From assembly GCA_903902325.1 (NCBI GenBank), contig CAIUUO010000019.1, forward strand, positions 1 through 63,887: a stretch of DNA of 63,887 nucleotides, in the 5' to 3' direction. Positions 45,701 to 53,891 of this stretch are shown in pieces. The notes under the pieces were generated by a model. It ran no database searches and was not told the DNA's origin. It was given only the letters and a program-made list of their open reading frames with translations. Every line of letters starts with the position of its first letter. Within the stretch, counting starts at the first letter, position 1. The translations under genes were made by a program, and so were the position numbers. The stretch is from an uncultured Bacteroidia bacterium. Its GTDB lineage: Bacteria; Bacteroidota; Bacteroidia; Bacteroidales; Prolixibacteraceae.

Positions 45701-48700
45701 CAGTTTACACAGCAACCATTACGCTGATCCCAACAGCCGGTTATACCCTGACCGGAGTTACTGCCAACCAGTTTACAGTTGCCGGTGCTATCGCAACCAA
45801 CGCTGCCAATTCGGGAGTTATCACTGCAGTCTTCCCGGTGACGGCGCCACCTCCGGTTATTGCCGTCTTAACCAGCAGTGATACCGACAATGAGATCTGT
45901 GCCGGAGAAACGGTCATCTTTACTGGTACTGGAGCAGAAGGAGGTACTTATGAGTTCTTTGTTGACGGAATAAGCATGGGTGCGCCAAGTACTAAAAATA
46001 CTTTTGCAACAAGTTCATTGTCAAACAACCAAATTGTTAACGTCAGGGCCACAAATCCAGGAGGTTACTCAGCTTTCAGCAATGCTATCATTACTACTGT
46101 AAAAGTGATACCGATTGTCAATTCCATTACCGGAAACCCTGTCAACTGTATAGGTTCTATCAATACACTGGCCTGCACCACAACCGGAGGAACATGGTAC
46201 AGTTCCTCTCCATCCGTTGCCGCGGTTAGCCCAACAGGTGTAGTTTCAGGTCTCGCAGACGGCATATCAGTGATCAGCTATACCATTAGCGGAACCAATG
46301 GCTGCTCTGCAGGCTCCAATTTAACGGTTACAGTCAGTTCTCCTCCAGTTGTGAATGCCATCACCGGTACAACCATTGTATGTGTGGGAGCCACCACCAA
46401 ACTCTCCTGTGCTTCAGGCGGCGGCGTTTGGTTCAGTGCCACTCCTGCTAAGGCTACAGTCGATGCGGTCTCCGGTATAGTTACTGGTAAAGAGGCAGGA
46501 AGTACGATTATTACCTATACCGTTACCAATAACGCAGGATGCAGTACTACCGTCACCACAAGCGTTACCATCAATCCGCTTCCAACCATCCTTACATCCA
46601 TAGCGGCAGCAAGGTGCGATGCAGGTATGGTCACACTGGGAGCCACTGTTTCCTCAGGTACAATCAACTGGTATGCAACAGCAAACGGCGGAAATACCCT
46701 GGGTAGTGGGACTTCATTCACAACTCCCGCCATTTCTTCCTCTACAACCTTTTATGCAGAAGCTATTAGCTCAGGTTGTATATCATTGACAAGGAAACCT
46801 GTCATGGCGACCGTGAATATAACTCCGTCTGCACCTGTGATAGCTGCATTAATACAACCGACCTGTTCAACAAGCAAGGCAACAATATACCTTAACGGAT
46901 TGCCGCCGATCGAAAACTGGACATTGACAAGATCTCCCGGAAGCTCTATCTTGTCTTCCAGTGGTCCGGGTATTCTGATCAATGATTTGCCTGCCGGAAC
47001 CTGGACCTATACCGTAACCAGTGCGGCCGGATGCACCTCTCCTGCATCGGCGATTGTTGCAGTCAATGCACAGCCGGCGGTGCCGGTTGCACCGGTATCC
47101 AAAGCGGCCACAAATGTTTTACAGACCGGATTTACTGCGAACTGGGATCTTGCACCCGACGCAACGGGAATCAGGCTTGATGTTGCCACAGACAATAGTT
47201 TTGTCAACCTTGTACCGGGCTACTCGGGCATGGAAACCGGCAATGCCTCAAACTGGAATGTGATTGGACTCAGTGCCAATACTTCTTATTATTTCCGCGT
47301 AAAGGCTTACAATTCATGCGGTACAGGGAGTGTTTCGGGTACAATCCTGGTCAGAACACCTGTCGAAGTGCCTTCTGCTCCTGTAGCTTTGGCCGCCACA
47401 AATATTCTGCAGACAACCTTTACAGCCAACTGGAATACCTCGTCCAATGCAACGGGTTATCGCCTTGATGTCTCCGCAGATCCTGGCTTTGTCTCCTTTA
47501 TTCCCGGTTACAATGATAAAGATTTAGGCAATCTCACCTCACAAACTGTGACTGGCCTGAATTCAAACAACATCTATTACTACCGTCTAAGGGCTTATAA
47601 TGCAGGGGGAACCAGCGTTAATTCAGGTAGTATGATCACCTATACATTGCCGGATTTACCGGCTCTACCGGTGGCAAAATCTGCTGAAAATCTGCTTCAA
47701 AACAGCTTCACAGCCACCTGGAACACCGCAGCAAGGGCCACCGGCTATAGGCTGGATATCTCTTCGGATCCAGGGTTTACAGTCTTCCTGAGTGGATACA
47801 ACAACAGGGATGTTGGTAATGTAAGCCTCTTTAGCATCAGCGGACTCAGTACCAGGTCAACCTATTACTACAGGGTACGGGCTTACAACACCAGCGGTGC
47901 AAGTGGTAATTCGAATACGATTACTCTCAGGACGTTAACCTTCCCTCCTGATGCTCCCGGTAACCTGACATCATCCTCCTGCAACTTCCTGGTAAACCTG
48001 AAATGGAGGAAAGTCACTGACCCGTACTTCCTGCGCTATAGAATTTACGGCGGGAGCGGTGTGAACCCAACGACAAGGATAGATTCCACCGGTACTTCCG
48101 TTGCCGATACTTCCAGGACCATCTCCGGACTGACCAGTGGCTTGACCTACTATTTCAGGGTCACTACGGTCAATGATGACGGATCAGAAAGCGCATTCAG
48201 TAACCAAACATCAACTGTAACCAAGGCTGGACTCGTGCCTGTCATCAGTCTGAAATGGAATGATGTGCTTATCTGTTCCAATGTCAGGGATTCAATTTCA
48301 TCTTACCAGTGGTATGCCGATAATTCATCCATCCCCGGTGCAACGGGTCAATACTATCCAACAAATAAAACTTCCGGAACCTTCAAGGTAATCACCGTTG
48401 ACAAGACCGGATGCCAGAACTCTTCAGCTTCTATCAAGGTTGTTTCCACCAAATCCCTGACTCTTTATCCGAATCCTGCATCTGTAAGCTTTACCCTGAA
48501 ACTTAGCGGAGCTGTCAGCGGCCGGGCCGTCATTGGCATATACAGCGCACTTGGAACCAAAGTCCTCGAAATGCAGACTGAAAACGTCAGTGAGGAACTT
48601 ATCCGCGAAATTGCAGTCAGCAATCTGGATGAAGGAGTTTATCTGGTGCAGGTTGTGGTGAATAATGTTGAGGTGTATGATGCGAAAATGGTCCTCAAAA

Positions 48701-48705
48701 AGTAA
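39793..48705 (+). CDS. Giant multidomain T9SS-secreted adhesin-like protein
   Basis: This 2970-residue protein has a signal peptide (1 to about 28). Order: three copies of a VTGI-x-TY-x-G-IL-N-x-YWK module alternating with three ASH-like beta domains (about 136-253, 360-476, 582-704), a cadherin-like domain (706-805), an Fn3-like domain (807-905), Ig-like repeats with TINQAVGQPDPTNAGPIHFSV (to about 1216), an IPT/TIG domain (1217-1303), five tandem repeats of 124-125 residues (about 1304-1920), further Ig-like domains (to about 2430), four Fn3 domains (about 2430-2810) and a type A T9SS sorting domain (SLTLYPNPASVSFTLKL ... GVYLVQVV) at the end. It is probably exported through the outer membrane and displayed for adhesion or gliding-related contact. 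No catalytic domain is seen. A beta-barrel gene follows 27 bases after the stop. Confidence 0.9.
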   Translation: MKHQSFKNWKYMIALCGIMFLSLSAYSVNNLVVSGTATATGSPDFSGVIGTYTYAGIHNGHNYWSHTSGSYTYYIYFNTYNSYNEFEICTVMDTDEYLFFTLPATPDPPTGASWTKNDAHYSSAIINVSDAGASGPEIDITGNGVTITDGSTSPNFGNFTKFVSTNISTGSPTRTYIINNIGTSALTISGVSITGSNAADFSVTASPAASVAASSSTNLTVTFNPSTTGTKTATITVTNNDSNEGSYDFSIEGYGFAPEDLTVTGITTPAAANTTYVHQGILNNYEYWKSANGYYLYTDGSNWLIDNNTDPSIADGVEFWANSALVPSILDATVWTGSPSSGTRGTGTPVISPPAPIPNINVKGNDVTIAINDITPSFSDFTKFGSIDVSFGSRSRTYKIENTGNAILNISGVTPGGTDAADFSVTTPPAATVAAYGSTTFAVTFNPSTEGTKTATLSIASNDPDENPYPFDISGDAFSPHDLVVTGITNPLDANGTYLYIGILNEFQYWKHSTLGYYIYNKIYSSSPYWNIDDNLDDDASLLFYSNNNSDNVSPVYVTSWAASGSAPCTGNGTPLIIYSGPEINVQGNGISIADGDATPSLTDDTDFGSVTAASGTIVRTFTIQNTGSFSLNFSGTPKVLVSGPNSADFTVSVQPTSPVAAGGSTTFEVTFDPSAVGVRSASLSMANDDSNENPYNFDIQGTGTNSAPTDLALSAYAIDENVAANSTVGTLSSTDPDAGNTFTYTLVAGAGSTDNASFNISGSSLRINTSPDFEAKSSYTVRVRTMDQGSLFFEKAITITINDLPEAPIATTNAASSVATTSVTLNGNINANNISTTATFEYGTTISYGTIVTADQSPVTGISATPVNKSISGLAEGTTYHYRVVGENSVAPTNGGDMSFTTQNTIISVDRALPSPTNTNSVQWTVTFAASMTGLNPGIFSLADTGLTAPFIYRITGSGTTWTVTSDSGFGNGTLGLNLVNSTGLSSILSNTPFTGEVYTIDRTTPWVTINQAVGQPDPTNAGPIHFSVIFNKAVTGFGASDVDFTGSTNPAGLSCTITGSGTTYDVAVSGMTSGDIIVASVPAGGAQDAAGNYNNTSTSTDNSVSYDTTPPTVTINQAIGQSDPTNSSPINFTVVFSKPVTGFATGDVNLSTSTTPGTLICTVTLSNSTTYNVAVSGMTGDGNVIATIATNIALDAAGNGNATSTSTDNSVLYYIPPTVTGISPTSGPTYGSTTVTISGTNLSGVTSVMFGSSAATGFTVNSATQVTATSPAGSAGIVDVTVISLGGTSSTSSSDQFNYVAPPTISSASYDVSTGVLVVSGADLLAKAGAANDIDVSKLSITGEGGATYTLTSASVEITSGTSFTVTFNATDLAAVNQIINKNGTSSTSGTTYNLAAAEDWAAGADAAVVVADLTGNGITISNVAVPTVTSATYDASTGALVVTGSGLLKLNGATNDIAANKFTITGEGGATYTFTDTPNVDITSGTSFTITLSATDRTAINLLINKNGTSSTSGTTYNLAAAEDWAAGADAAVVVADLVGNGITASNVAAPAVTSATYNAATGALVVTGTGFLPKSGATNDIVANKFTLTGEGGATYTLTDTPNVDITSGTSFTLTLSATDRAAVNQIVNKNGTSSTSGTTYNLTAAEDWAAGADPAVVVADLTGNGITVSNVAVPTLTSATYNAATGALVGTGTGFLAKAGAANDIDVSKLTITGEGGTTYTLTSASVEISSGTSFTVTLNVTDLAAVNQIINKNGTSSTGATTYNLAAAEDWNTGADPAVVIADLTGNGITASNVAVPTITSATYNGATGALVVTGTGFLKKAGAANDIDVSKLSIKGEGGATYTFTSSSVEITSATSFTVTLNSPDKTAANLLINKAGTSSIDATTYNLAAAEDWAAGADPAVVVADLNGNGITCLIITISATSISGVTPPVAQATPVPIVTPGTGYTGTVTWSPPSTTFGYATVYTATITLIPTAGYTLTGVTANQFTVAGAIATNAANSGVITAVFPVTAPPPVIAVLTSSDTDNEICAGETVIFTGTGAEGGTYEFFVDGISMGAPSTKNTFATSSLSNNQIVNVRATNPGGYSAFSNAIITTVKVIPIVNSITGNPVNCIGSINTLACTTTGGTWYSSSPSVAAVSPTGVVSGLADGISVISYTISGTNGCSAGSNLTVTVSSPPVVNAITGTTIVCVGATTKLSCASGGGVWFSATPAKATVDAVSGIVTGKEAGSTIITYTVTNNAGCSTTVTTSVTINPLPTILTSIAAARCDAGMVTLGATVSSGTINWYATANGGNTLGSGTSFTTPAISSSTTFYAEAISSGCISLTRKPVMATVNITPSAPVIAALIQPTCSTSKATIYLNGLPPIENWTLTRSPGSSILSSSGPGILINDLPAGTWTYTVTSAAGCTSPASAIVAVNAQPAVPVAPVSKAATNVLQTGFTANWDLAPDATGIRLDVATDNSFVNLVPGYSGMETGNASNWNVIGLSANTSYYFRVKAYNSCGTGSVSGTILVRTPVEVPSAPVALAATNILQTTFTANWNTSSNATGYRLDVSADPGFVSFIPGYNDKDLGNLTSQTVTGLNSNNIYYYRLRAYNAGGTSVNSGSMITYTLPDLPALPVAKSAENLLQNSFTATWNTAARATGYRLDISSDPGFTVFLSGYNNRDVGNVSLFSISGLSTRSTYYYRVRAYNTSGASGNSNTITLRTLTFPPDAPGNLTSSSCNFLVNLKWRKVTDPYFLRYRIYGGSGVNPTTRIDSTGTSVADTSRTISGLTSGLTYYFRVTTVNDDGSESAFSNQTSTVTKAGLVPVISLKWNDVLICSNVRDSISSYQWYADNSSIPGATGQYYPTNKTSGTFKVITVDKTGCQNSSASIKVVSTKSLTLYPNPASVSFTLKLSGAVSGRAVIGIYSALGTKVLEMQTENVSEELIREIAVSNLDEGVYLVQVVVNNVEVYDAKMVLKK
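43690..45555 (+). repeat. Five tandem repeats inside the giant secreted protein
   Basis: Five copies of a 372-375 base unit; the marker GTGGC-x-GT/GC-x-CCA lies near 44068, 44443, 44818 and 45190. Each protein copy contains SATY-[DN]-x-[AS]-TGAL, a GEGG-[AT]-TYT block and NLAAAEDWAAGAD-like ends. Protein conservation is high but codons differ between copies, so the expansion is not very recent. Confidence 0.85.
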
Positions 48706-48732
48706 CAGGAAAATAAAATAATTGTCAATTGT

Positions 48733-49617
48733 ATGCAAAATAAAATTAAATCAATTCAAAAAATCCTCTTCACGCTGCTGCTAATCACATTTTTGCACTA
48801 TGGGCTATTTGCCCAGGGTGGAGATAGCATTAGCTCAAGGGGCAAGGAACTTTTCTTCGGGCTTAGCCTGGGCCCAACGCGATCCTTGATTAAAAATAAT
48901 GGTACATCATCCATTGAGTCAATTACATCGGATAAGGTGAATGCTTTTGACGGGGCTGCCGAGGTTGGGTATTTTTTCTCCAGATACATAGGCTTATCCT
49001 CCGGAATCGGTTTCAGTTCCTATGGCTCCCTGGTTAAACTGGATACCTACCAGAACAAACTGAATGCCATCGATTCAGAAAATGAAGCATACGAACTGAG
49101 AGTAACAGGAACCAATATCAAGGAAACTCAGAGCATAAAATATTTGTATGTCCCTGTTTATCTGAATCTACGATTGCCCCTTACAGGAAAAATCGGGGTA
49201 TTCCTGCAATCAGGGGTCAACCTGGCCTTTGCCGTTAACAACAAATACACCACTGAAGGAACCTTTACCTACAAAGGATATTACAGCAAGTACAATGTTC
49301 TTCTTGAGAACCTGCCAATCTACGGATTTCCAACAAACAAGGCAGCCAACTCGTCAGGCAGCCCCGAAGTGAAGCCCTTTACTGCTTTCGTAGTGGCCGC
49401 AGGCGGATTTGATTACTTCATTAATGATAAACTCCAACTTGCCATCATGGCCACCTGGAACAAATCCTTGTCTGAAGTTTCAGCGTACTCAGCCAACACC
49501 CAATTCCAGCTAACGCCTGCCGTGGATCAGATCAACAGCTTCATGGGAGGAAGTTCTTCCGTGACCGCAGAGTCAATTGGATTATCCGTCAGAATCAGGT
49601 ATTTCTTGAAATTATGA
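48733..49617 (+). CDS. Outer-membrane beta-barrel protein (PorT/OmpW-like size)
   Basis: A 294-residue protein with a signal peptide (FTLLLITFLHYGLFAQ) and alternating hydrophobic strands ending in an aromatic or hydrophobic residue; the last is SIGLSVRIRYFLKL, a typical C-terminal barrel strand. Strand-like segments include KELFFGLSLGPTRS, GYFFSRYIGLSSGIGFSSYG, IKYLYVPVYLNLRLPL and KIGVFLQSGVNLAFAV. It fits the outer-membrane beta-barrel (PF13568-like) group. It follows the giant T9SS substrate closely, so it may help anchor or display it. Confidence 0.75.
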   Translation: MQNKIKSIQKILFTLLLITFLHYGLFAQGGDSISSRGKELFFGLSLGPTRSLIKNNGTSSIESITSDKVNAFDGAAEVGYFFSRYIGLSSGIGFSSYGSLVKLDTYQNKLNAIDSENEAYELRVTGTNIKETQSIKYLYVPVYLNLRLPLTGKIGVFLQSGVNLAFAVNNKYTTEGTFTYKGYYSKYNVLLENLPIYGFPTNKAANSSGSPEVKPFTAFVVAAGGFDYFINDKLQLAIMATWNKSLSEVSAYSANTQFQLTPAVDQINSFMGGSSSVTAESIGLSVRIRYFLKL

Positions 49618-49634
49618 TCGAATCAGAACACCAT

Positions 49635-51956
49635 TTATGTATTGCAATGACTTCGTATTATCTTCTCCAGATGTTTGAAATCGATCGGTTTAGAAATATA
49701 ATCATTGCATCCTTCATCCATAGCTAACTTTTTGTCGTTCGAAAGTGCCTGGGCCGTTTGAGCAATGATGATTACCTCTTTGTTGAATCGACGGATTTCC
49801 CTCGTGGCATCTTGCCCCGACATCATCGGCAATCTTTGATCCATTAATACCAGATCAATGTCAGGATGAATGTGGCAAAGATGGACAGCATCAGGACCCG
49901 TTACTGCATGTATGATCTCACTGCTGAATTTCCGAATATTCTTATCTAAAACGGAACATGATATTTCATCATCTTCCACAATCAACACCTTGAGCTTTTT
50001 CAATGGTTCCAAACAATGTCCGGACGATAAGGTATTTTCACTAGTTGCCTTGTCGGTTGTTTCGCTTTTGCAGGGAATGGTAAAACTAAATGTTGAGCCA
50101 TTGTTCTCTTCACTCTCTACCCAAATTCGTCCTCCATGCATTTCAATAAGGTCTTTGCAGATAATCAGGCCAAGCCCTGTGCTAATTTCTCCATCAATCC
50201 CCCTTCGACTTGTGTTTATGGTGAGGTCAAACAAGTCCTGGACTAAATCTTTGTTCATTCCTATGCCTGAGTCTCTGACACTGATTTCAACCATTTTCCC
50301 GGAAACTTGTTTGGCCGTGATTGTAATATTTCCATTTTTATGTGTGAATTTTAATGCATTTGAAATCAGATTCCGAACGATACTAGAGATCATATTCACA
50401 TCAGCGAATAGTGTCAGATCGCTGGGAATATCGCAATTGAAAGTAATCTCCTTTCTCTCAGCGACATCCGATATTTGAACAAGGTTCTCATCCAGGATAG
50501 ATTTAAATGTAATTGAATCCAGTGATAAAGTTGTTAATCCCCTTTGCAAACTCGCCCACTGCAAAAGATTTCCAAGTAAGGAGAAAAGGGATGCTGCTGA
50601 ATTACTGATTTTAGCAGAAATGTCCTGAATCTGGTCCATTGTTAAAGAATATAATTCATTGGCCAATATTTGAGACAGACCCAGGAATCCAACGAACGGG
50701 CTTCGCAGGTCGTGGGCAATGATGGAAAAGAATTTATCCTTCACAGAGAGAGCTTCCGCAAGCTCCTGATTTTTGGACTTCAGGGCAATCTCAGCTTTCT
50801 TGCGTCTCGAAATATCAATGAATGAACACACTACTTGATACAAAGTGCCATTGTTGTCATACTGAAGTTCTGCATCCACCCTTAACCAGATACGGTCGTT
50901 CAAAGCGGGTCGATGAACGCCCATTACGATATCATGTACTGAGTGTCCATAGGCAATCGCCTGAGGAACAGGATGTTTATCTCCAGGGAAAGGAGTGCCA
51001 TCCTCATGGATGACATTCCAATCCGGATCGAACGATGTTTTTCCCATAAGCTGGTCTTCGCTGAGACCCAATAATTCAAGCGCTTTGGGATTGCTCATCA
51101 CTATTTTTGCATGTGGATCCTGAAGAATTACGCCTACCTGCATATCTCGTACCAGGTTCTTATACTTCTCTTCACTATTCAGGAGCGCCTGTTCCATCTG
51201 TCTCCTTTCCGTAATGTCAAAAAAGGTCGTAGCAAACATTCCTTTTCCGGGAGAATAGACCGAAATACGAAAATATTTTTCCATTGGAGCAAAATACTGT
51301 TCAAATGAAGTTGCTACACCTGTTTCGGCCACTTCGGCATAAATGTCTAAAAATGGCACTTCATTTGTTTCGAATAGATCACTGGCAAGTTTTCCAACGG
51401 CATCTTCAATCTTGATATTCAGGTGCTTCTCAGAAGCAGGATTAGCTTCCACTATTCGATAATCAATTGCCTTCCCGAATTGGTCATAAACCATCTCGTG
51501 TACATAAACACCCTCCTGCATGGCAGAAAGCAGGGAGCGTGCTTTCGACAAAGCTGTTTCCAATTCTCTTTTGACCTTAAAGTTCCGGGCTGCAGCATCA
51601 ATCCTGGCCAGAAACTCATTTTTGTTGTGAAGCCCTGTAATATATCCGTTCACCAAATCCTTAATTTCTTTGGTATTGTTTTGATTCGTTGTTGGATCGA
51701 AGGATTCCTTGATGAGCAGGATTTCAGGGTGAATTGTATCACTCATAATTATTTTAGCAAGTCTTTTCCCCTCTGCGTCTTCCAACTGGGCATTGAGAAG
51801 CACGATGTCTGGTTTTTCTCTTTCCAGAACCTGTAAACATTCTTCAACGGTCAAGGCAGAAAAGGCATTGTAACCGGCTTCTTTTAGTGTACCTGCCATA
51901 TTATCCAGTATCTCCGGATTATTGTCAGCTATAAGAATGCTAAAGTCTTTTTTCAT
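49635..51956 (-). CDS. Hybrid histidine kinase with an N-terminal pseudo-receiver
   Basis: A 773-residue cytoplasmic protein. Order: receiver-like domain (1 to about 120), two PAS domains (about 146-255 and 258-385), HisKA (FFSIIAHDLRSPFVGFLGLSQIL, phospho-acceptor His), HATPase_c (RNLISNALKFTHKN, RDSGIGMNKDL, TGLGLIICKDLIEMHGG) and a C-terminal receiver (KVLIVEDDEISC, LVLMDQRLPMMSGQD, phospho-acceptor Asp). The first receiver has Asn in place of the phospho-Asp (IVLLNAQLED), so it cannot be phosphorylated normally. No transmembrane segment is seen. It ends the minus-strand block that begins with the gas-vesicle genes. Confidence 0.9.
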   Translation of the reverse strand: MKKDFSILIADNNPEILDNMAGTLKEAGYNAFSALTVEECLQVLEREKPDIVLLNAQLEDAEGKRLAKIIMSDTIHPEILLIKESFDPTTNQNNTKEIKDLVNGYITGLHNKNEFLARIDAAARNFKVKRELETALSKARSLLSAMQEGVYVHEMVYDQFGKAIDYRIVEANPASEKHLNIKIEDAVGKLASDLFETNEVPFLDIYAEVAETGVATSFEQYFAPMEKYFRISVYSPGKGMFATTFFDITERRQMEQALLNSEEKYKNLVRDMQVGVILQDPHAKIVMSNPKALELLGLSEDQLMGKTSFDPDWNVIHEDGTPFPGDKHPVPQAIAYGHSVHDIVMGVHRPALNDRIWLRVDAELQYDNNGTLYQVVCSFIDISRRKKAEIALKSKNQELAEALSVKDKFFSIIAHDLRSPFVGFLGLSQILANELYSLTMDQIQDISAKISNSAASLFSLLGNLLQWASLQRGLTTLSLDSITFKSILDENLVQISDVAERKEITFNCDIPSDLTLFADVNMISSIVRNLISNALKFTHKNGNITITAKQVSGKMVEISVRDSGIGMNKDLVQDLFDLTINTSRRGIDGEISTGLGLIICKDLIEMHGGRIWVESEENNGSTFSFTIPCKSETTDKATSENTLSSGHCLEPLKKLKVLIVEDDEISCSVLDKNIRKFSSEIIHAVTGPDAVHLCHIHPDIDLVLMDQRLPMMSGQDATREIRRFNKEVIIIAQTAQALSNDKKLAMDEGCNDYISKPIDFKHLEKIIRSHCNT

Positions 51957-52001
51957 AATCGAACTATTTTAGCCATATTACTGACCATTGTTATGTTAAA
52001 T

Positions 52002-52394
52002 TTATCCCATCAATTTCCCATATCTTACTATTTTCTCACTTAAAATCTCTTTGCCCACTGGCTTTGGAATAAAATCGCTGAAACCCGCCTCCAAAATTTT
52101 CACTCTTTCGTCGTCCATACAGAATGCAGTGACAGCAATGATTGGGAGTTCATTCCTAAATTGTTTAATTATCCTTGTTGCTTCAATGCCATCCATAATG
52201 GGCATTCTTATATCCATCAATACAAGCCCCAGTTCGGGATGTTCGCGGCAGATTTCCACGGCTTCTTTCCCGTTGTTAGCCTGAAGGGTCGAATAGTTAT
52301 AATTACGTATTAGCATTTTCATATATAACAAGTTACACACATCATCATCAACACAAAGGATGACAAATTGATCAGCTTTTAGAGGATCTTTCAT
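52002..52394 (-). CDS. Single-domain response regulator
   Basis: A 130-residue stand-alone receiver (CheY-like). Acidic pocket FVILCVDDDVCN, phospho-acceptor D61 in LVLMDIRMPIMDG, Thr in PIIAVTAF and the conserved Lys in FIPKPVGK. No output domain, so it acts by protein contact, as phosphate relay or as target for the two neighbouring hybrid kinases. Confidence 0.9.
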   Translation of the reverse strand: MKDPLKADQFVILCVDDDVCNLLYMKMLIRNYNYSTLQANNGKEAVEICREHPELGLVLMDIRMPIMDGIEATRIIKQFRNELPIIAVTAFCMDDERVKILEAGFSDFIPKPVGKEILSEKIVRYGKLMG

Positions 52395-52486
52395 AGTACA
52401 ATTTTAGCCTTATTATCTTCCCGACTTTTCTCAAGCTTTGTATTGCCAGTTGCTTGATTTTTATCACTTAGTTATCTGACAATAAA

Positions 52487-53854
52487 TTATTTCCTGAAAT
52501 ATTTATCAATTAACACCAGTAAATCATGTATCTTAATTGGTTTCGAAATATAATCGTTGCAACCTGCTTCGATAGCTTCTTCCCTGTCGCCGCTTAGTCC
52601 ACAAGCAGTTAGCGCAATGATTATCACCTCTGAGTTAAATTCCCTTATTTTTTTGGTGGCTTTATATCCGGACATTACAGGCATTTGAATATCCATCAGA
52701 ATTAAATCAATGTCGGGATTGTTGCGACAAACTTCAACAGCTTCCAAACCGTTTCTTGCCATTAATATTTCTTTGCCATACTGCTCAATACCAATTGCAA
52801 CGAGTAATTCCGATGATTCATCATCTTCGGCAATTAGTATTTTCAGACCCAAAGCTTCAGAATTTGAGTCATTGTAGGCTATGCCTAGAGTCACATCTTC
52901 ATCAGTTGCCCATTTATTCTGAACAGTTTTGTACGGCAGTGTGAAATAAAATGTTGAGCCAATTTCTTCTTTACTTTCCACCCATATTTTTCCACCAAGC
53001 ATTTCCACATAAGACTTGGAAATGGCCAACCCCAATCCTGCTCCCTGAAAGGCGTTCCTATTCGCTAGATCTGCCTGGATAAACCTTTCAAATATAGCTT
53101 GCTGCCTCTCCCTGGGAATTCCTATACCCTGGTCTCTTACAAAAAATTCAAGCTCGTACGGCTTGTTAATGTATCCAAACTCGATATCGCCTTTAAGACT
53201 GTACTTAATGGCATTTTTTATCAGGTTGGTCAGGATGGCATAAACTTTCTCCTGATCCGTTTGAATGACGGATTGAATGGTTGGAAGAGAATTTTTCATA
53301 CTTAGACAAATTCCTTTCGATTCACATTCAGGTTTGAAAAACAGATAGAGATCTTCAATTTGTTTGTTAATATTTGACTGCACTATTTCAACTGTCATCA
53401 GTCCTGATTCGATTTTTGAAATATCAACGATATCATTGATGATATTTAGCATCCGAACACCACTTTTTTCAATTATGCGTAAATACTTCTGTTGTTGATC
53501 CCCAGAGAGTTCCTGGTTTTTCAACAATTCTGCGAAACCCAAAATGCCATTCATCGGAGTTCTGATTTCGTGACTCATGTTTGCCAGAAATGCAGATTTC
53601 AATCGATCACTCTCCTCCGCTTTTCTTTGCGATTCAAGGAGTTTTTTGTTTAAAAGTTTGATTTTAATATTCTCTTGTCCTATTTCAAAATTATATCGAA
53701 GCTCATCTATCATCATATTTATTCCCATTGCGAGAGCGTCAATAGGGTTGTGTTCCGGCGAGAGTTCCAATTGAACTGAATATTCTCCTCTTGACACACT
53801 CATGATTGCCTGATTAATCAATTCAATTCGTTGCTCTAATTGTTCTTCGTCCAT
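52487..53854 (-). CDS. Hybrid histidine kinase (HAMP-like, HisKA, HATPase, receiver)
   Basis: A 455-residue soluble kinase. An N-terminal HAMP/linker helix pair (VSRGEYSVQLELSPEHNPIDAL) is followed by HisKA (FLANMSHEIRTPMNGILGFAELL, H95), HATPase_c (TNLIKNAIKYSLKG, VRDQGIGIPRERQQ, GAGLGLAISKSYVEMLGG) and a receiver (LKILIAEDDESSE, LILMDIQMPVMSGYKA, Lys in YISKPIK). There is no transmembrane helix, so it needs an input from another protein, for which the STAS-like product 37 bases upstream is a candidate. Confidence 0.9.
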   Translation of the reverse strand: MDEEQLEQRIELINQAIMSVSRGEYSVQLELSPEHNPIDALAMGINMMIDELRYNFEIGQENIKIKLLNKKLLESQRKAEESDRLKSAFLANMSHEIRTPMNGILGFAELLKNQELSGDQQQKYLRIIEKSGVRMLNIINDIVDISKIESGLMTVEIVQSNINKQIEDLYLFFKPECESKGICLSMKNSLPTIQSVIQTDQEKVYAILTNLIKNAIKYSLKGDIEFGYINKPYELEFFVRDQGIGIPRERQQAIFERFIQADLANRNAFQGAGLGLAISKSYVEMLGGKIWVESKEEIGSTFYFTLPYKTVQNKWATDEDVTLGIAYNDSNSEALGLKILIAEDDESSELLVAIGIEQYGKEILMARNGLEAVEVCRNNPDIDLILMDIQMPVMSGYKATKKIREFNSEVIIIALTACGLSGDREEAIEAGCNDYISKPIKIHDLLVLIDKYFRK

Positions 53855-53891
53855 AAGATTTTTAATAATTCGATCTGGTACATATCTTCTT

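Noticed and set aside
40317-47207. Minus-strand and alternative-frame ORFs of 60-100 residues inside the giant secreted protein
   Set aside because: They are shadows of the long, repetitive plus-strand gene: low-complexity Thr/Val/Ala-derived translations without family motifs or start context.
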